Below, piece after piece: positions 61,530 to 64,000 of a stretch of 64,000 nt of DNA. The stretch comes from CAXMQZ01 sp963707075 (lineage in GTDB: Bacteria; Acidobacteriota; Thermoanaerobaculia; Multivoradales; JAHEKO01). Both the position numbers and the translations under genes were made by a program. Position 1 is the stretch's first letter; each line of letters starts with the position of its first letter. Under the pieces are notes generated by a model. That model was given only the letters and a program-made list of their open reading frames with translations. It was not told where the DNA came from and did not search any database. The stretch lies in the NCBI GenBank assembly GCA_963707075.1, contig CAVPOX010000006.1, forward strand, positions 124,001 to 188,000, written 5' to 3'.

Positions 61530-64000
61530 ATGATCGGCAAAAGCATCGGTCACTACAGGATTCTCGACAAGCTCGGTGAGGGTGGGATGGGCGTTGTGTA
61601 TCGGGCTGAAGACATGCGTCTCGGCCGGAACGTGGCGATCAAGGTGCTGCCGGCAGAGCTGGCCTCGAGCCCGGAGCGCCTCGAGCGCTTCCAGCGCGAG
61701 GCGAAGGCCCTCGCCGCGCTCGACCACCCGGGTATCGTCACCGTCTACTCCGTCGAGGAATCCGCTGGACTGCACTTCCTGACCATGCAGCTGGTCGAGG
61801 GCGAGCCCCTGGACCAGCTGATTTCGGAGGGAGGTCTGGGTGTCGAGCGAATCCTGGAGATCGGCACGGCCGTCGCCGAAGCGCTGGCCGCCGCCCATGA
61901 GAAGGGCATCGTCCACCGCGACCTGAAGCCCTCCAACATCATGGTCAGCGACGACGGGAGGTCCAAGGTGCTGGACTTCGGGCTCGCCAAGTTCTCTGCG
62001 TTGCCGTCGGATCCGGCGCTGGATACCCAGATGCCGACGGCACTGCAAACGCGTGAGGGGGTCGTCATGGGGACCGTTCCCTACATGTCGCCCGAGCAGG
62101 TGGCGGGCCGTGGGCTCGACCCGCGAACCGATATCTACTCCCTGGGAGTGGTGCTCTACGAGATGGCGGCTGGTCGGCGCCCCTTTCTTGGACAGTCCTC
62201 GGCCGAGCTCGCTTCCGCCATCCTGCGTGATCGACCGGGGCCGCTCGCTGCGGTGCGGAGCGACCTGGCACCAGGCCTGGCGCGGGTCATTGAGCGTTGC
62301 CTGGAAAAGGACCCTGAGGCACGTTTCGCGACGGCTCGGGAGCTGGGTGAAGCCCTGCAAGAGGCGGGGGCTTCGGTGCCAACCGTTGACCGGTCCGCGG
62401 CGGCGGTACCGTCGGCACAGCGATTCAGCGGTGCCGCTACGCCGGACCCGGATTCGCGTTCCGCCGAAGGGCCCGACTCTGGCTCCGAACGCGCCAAAGA
62501 GGGCTTCTGGGTCGCCGTGCTGCCGTTCCGCTACACCGGTACCGACGCCGACGTCATGGCCCTGGCCGAGGGGCTTTCCGAGGAGATCATCACCGGTCTG
62601 GCGCGTTTCTCGTACCTGCGGGTGGTCTCGCGCAGCTCAGCATCGCGGTACGCGGATGCAGCGGTCGACGTGCGCACTGTTGGCCAGGAGCTCGGGGCAC
62701 GCTACGTGATGGAGGGGAGCTTGCGTCGAGCGGGCAGCAAGCTCCGTGTCGCGATGCAACTCATCGATACGGCTTCCGGCACCCATCTCTGGGCCGAGAC
62801 CTACGACCGCGATTTCGATCCCGATGATCTCTTCGCTCTGCAGGACGATCTCGTACCGAGGATTGTCTCTACGGTCGCAGACTGGTACGGAGCCTTACCG
62901 CACAGCATGAGTGAAGCGGTCCGGTCCAAACCCCACGACCAGCTGAGCTCCTACGAGGCGGTGCTGCGCAGCTTCGGCTACTTCGAGCGCATCACGCCGG
63001 AAGAACACTCCGTCGTGCGCGCGGCGCTGGAAAGGGCCGTCGAGCAGGCACCGGGCGACGCCGACGCTTGGTCCATGTTGTCGATGATGTATGGGGAAGA
63101 GCACCGGTTTGGGTTCAATGTGCAACCCGAAGCTCTGGGACGTGCGGTCCAGGCCGCACGGCGAGCGGTCGACGCCGCACATGCCAATCATTTCGCCTGG
63201 CTTGCACTCGCCCAGGCCCATTTCTTCCGCAAGGAATTCGACGCTTTTCGTGACGCCGCGGAACGGGCCATCGCGCTCAACCCCATGGACGGATCGACGC
63301 TCGAATATCTGGCCCATCTGCTGGCCTTCTCTGGCGACTGGGAGCGCGGCTGCGAGCTCGCCGAGCTGGCCATCGCGCTCAATCCCAATCATCCGGGATG
63401 GTACTGGGTCGTCTTCTCCCTCGATGCCTACCGCCAGGGCGACTACGAGGGTGCGCGCAGCTTCCTGGTCAAGACTCTGTTACGAGGCGGTGGCGCACAA
63501 GTCTTTACCCAGGCCCTGCTGACTGCGGTAGACGGGCAGCTTGGAGACCGGGAGGTGGCGGAACAGTCCCTGCGCAAAGTCCTGAGTCTCGAGCCGGCTA
63601 TCGCTGCGACCGTTCGTGAGGAGTTCGTCAAATGGTATCTGCCGGAGCTCGTCGAGCAGCTGATGGAAGGCCTGCGCAAGGCGGGGCTGGAAATCCCGGA
63701 AGAGAGAGCAGTCATGGCGGTGGCCACCTCACCCGAGGTCGTGCCTTCGAGTGACAGGGTGTGGAAGCCGCCGCCAACTCCACCGACGTCGCTACTTGGC
63801 CGCGAGGGATCCCTCGAGGCGGCAACCGAGCTTCTGCGCGGCGGCGCCCGCGTGCTCACCGTCACTGGTTACGGGGGGACCGGCAAGACACGCTTCACCA
63901 TCGAGCTCTACCGCCGGCTGGCGCGCGACTACGTCGACGGAGCGGCCTTCATTTCGCTCGCCTCGGTCACCGACGCTTCCGAGGTGCTGCCGACCGTCTC
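61530..64000 (+). CDS. Ser/Thr kinase fused to TolB-like, TPR and NTPase regions (cut by window edge)
   Basis: At least 823 residues from ATG at 61530 (GAGG 8 bases before); the C-terminus is missing. Kinase domain 1-270: Lys38 (VAIKVLP), catalytic HRDLKPSN at 129-136 (Asp131), DFGLA at 149. Then a TolB/FlgO-like region about 325-440 (WVAVLPFRYTG, RTVGQELGARYVMEGSL), TPR-like repeats 460-715, and a P-loop GYGGTGKTRF near 779 of an AAA/NB-ARC type. A signalling hub with possible stimulus sensing by the C-terminal part. Confidence 0.85.
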   Translation, partial: MIGKSIGHYRILDKLGEGGMGVVYRAEDMRLGRNVAIKVLPAELASSPERLERFQREAKALAALDHPGIVTVYSVEESAGLHFLTMQLVEGEPLDQLISEGGLGVERILEIGTAVAEALAAAHEKGIVHRDLKPSNIMVSDDGRSKVLDFGLAKFSALPSDPALDTQMPTALQTREGVVMGTVPYMSPEQVAGRGLDPRTDIYSLGVVLYEMAAGRRPFLGQSSAELASAILRDRPGPLAAVRSDLAPGLARVIERCLEKDPEARFATARELGEALQEAGASVPTVDRSAAAVPSAQRFSGAATPDPDSRSAEGPDSGSERAKEGFWVAVLPFRYTGTDADVMALAEGLSEEIITGLARFSYLRVVSRSSASRYADAAVDVRTVGQELGARYVMEGSLRRAGSKLRVAMQLIDTASGTHLWAETYDRDFDPDDLFALQDDLVPRIVSTVADWYGALPHSMSEAVRSKPHDQLSSYEAVLRSFGYFERITPEEHSVVRAALERAVEQAPGDADAWSMLSMMYGEEHRFGFNVQPEALGRAVQAARRAVDAAHANHFAWLALAQAHFFRKEFDAFRDAAERAIALNPMDGSTLEYLAHLLAFSGDWERGCELAELAIALNPNHPGWYWVVFSLDAYRQGDYEGARSFLVKTLLRGGGAQVFTQALLTAVDGQLGDREVAEQSLRKVLSLEPAIAATVREEFVKWYLPELVEQLMEGLRKAGLEIPEERAVMAVATSPEVVPSSDRVWKPPPTPPTSLLGREGSLEAATELLRGGARVLTVTGYGGTGKTRFTIELYRRLARDYVDGAAFISLASVTDASEVLPTV

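Overview
The window is GC-rich, densely packed bacterial chromosome. Several things point to an Acidobacteriota-type organism, most likely Thermoanaerobaculia-like: an Acidobacteria-type VWFA protein, a DUF1800/DUF1501 pair, a serine/threonine kinase fused to a TolB-like/TPR region, DUF1080 and Gfo/Idh proteins, and secreted proteins ending in a DGFExG...W motif. This placement is inferred from gene content; there is no rRNA. I see no tRNA, CRISPR array or insertion sequence, and no gap above 300 bp lacks a gene. Spacing is tight, and stop/start overlaps (ATGA, GTGA, TTGA) are common, so many neighbours are probably translationally coupled.

Layout. 0-8.5 kb: a truncated GH38-like/DUF5054 enzyme, small lipoprotein and unknown genes, a PA14-bearing membrane glycosyltransferase-like protein, a large secreted subtilisin and a class II aldolase. 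8.5-15.7 kb: a small membrane protein, a TPR protein and a VWFA protein in a row, then DUF1800/DUF1501, a metallophosphoesterase and a SEC-C protein. 15.7-23.9 kb: rlmN, an alanyl-tRNA editing protein, two unknown coupled genes, an AraC regulator divergent from a three-gene coupled unit of unknown function, AMP nucleosidase, and a TolB-like/Rap1a-like pair.

24.05-32.58 kb is the most striking region. Seven tightly coupled genes encode a secreted PQQ-type propeller, an NHL propeller, a Tat-exported ferredoxin, a NapH-like membrane iron-sulfur protein, a membrane-anchored NuoE-like protein, a NuoF-like flavoprotein, and a [2Fe-2S]/GltD-like FAD protein. Together they look like a transmembrane NAD(P)H oxidoreductase linking a cytoplasmic flavin/Fe-S module to a periplasmic ferredoxin. 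I do not recognise it as a named system.

32.5-43.4 kb: an ABC1 kinase, an M41-like protein with an altered zinc motif, an MA-type peptidase, an MttB-family methyltransferase divergent from an unusual ferredoxin, and two coupled TPR-like proteins. 43.4-50.7 kb (minus strand): a carbohydrate-oriented group with GH51 arabinofuranosidase, ApbE, DoxX, two Gfo/Idh oxidoreductases and a DUF1080 hydrolase. 50.9-55.5 kb: a repeat lipoprotein, a membrane protein and an M1 peptidase with HEAT repeats. 55.7-60.7 kb: a five-haem cytochrome plus napD, napA and napB, i.e. periplasmic nitrate reduction. The window ends inside a kinase-TolB-TPR-NTPase fusion.

A small inverted repeat, CACCC-N4-GGGTG or close variants, lies ahead of three redox transcription units (24.0, 38.0 and 55.6 kb), with a weaker copy ahead of apbE. 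It may be a shared regulatory site or RNA hairpin.
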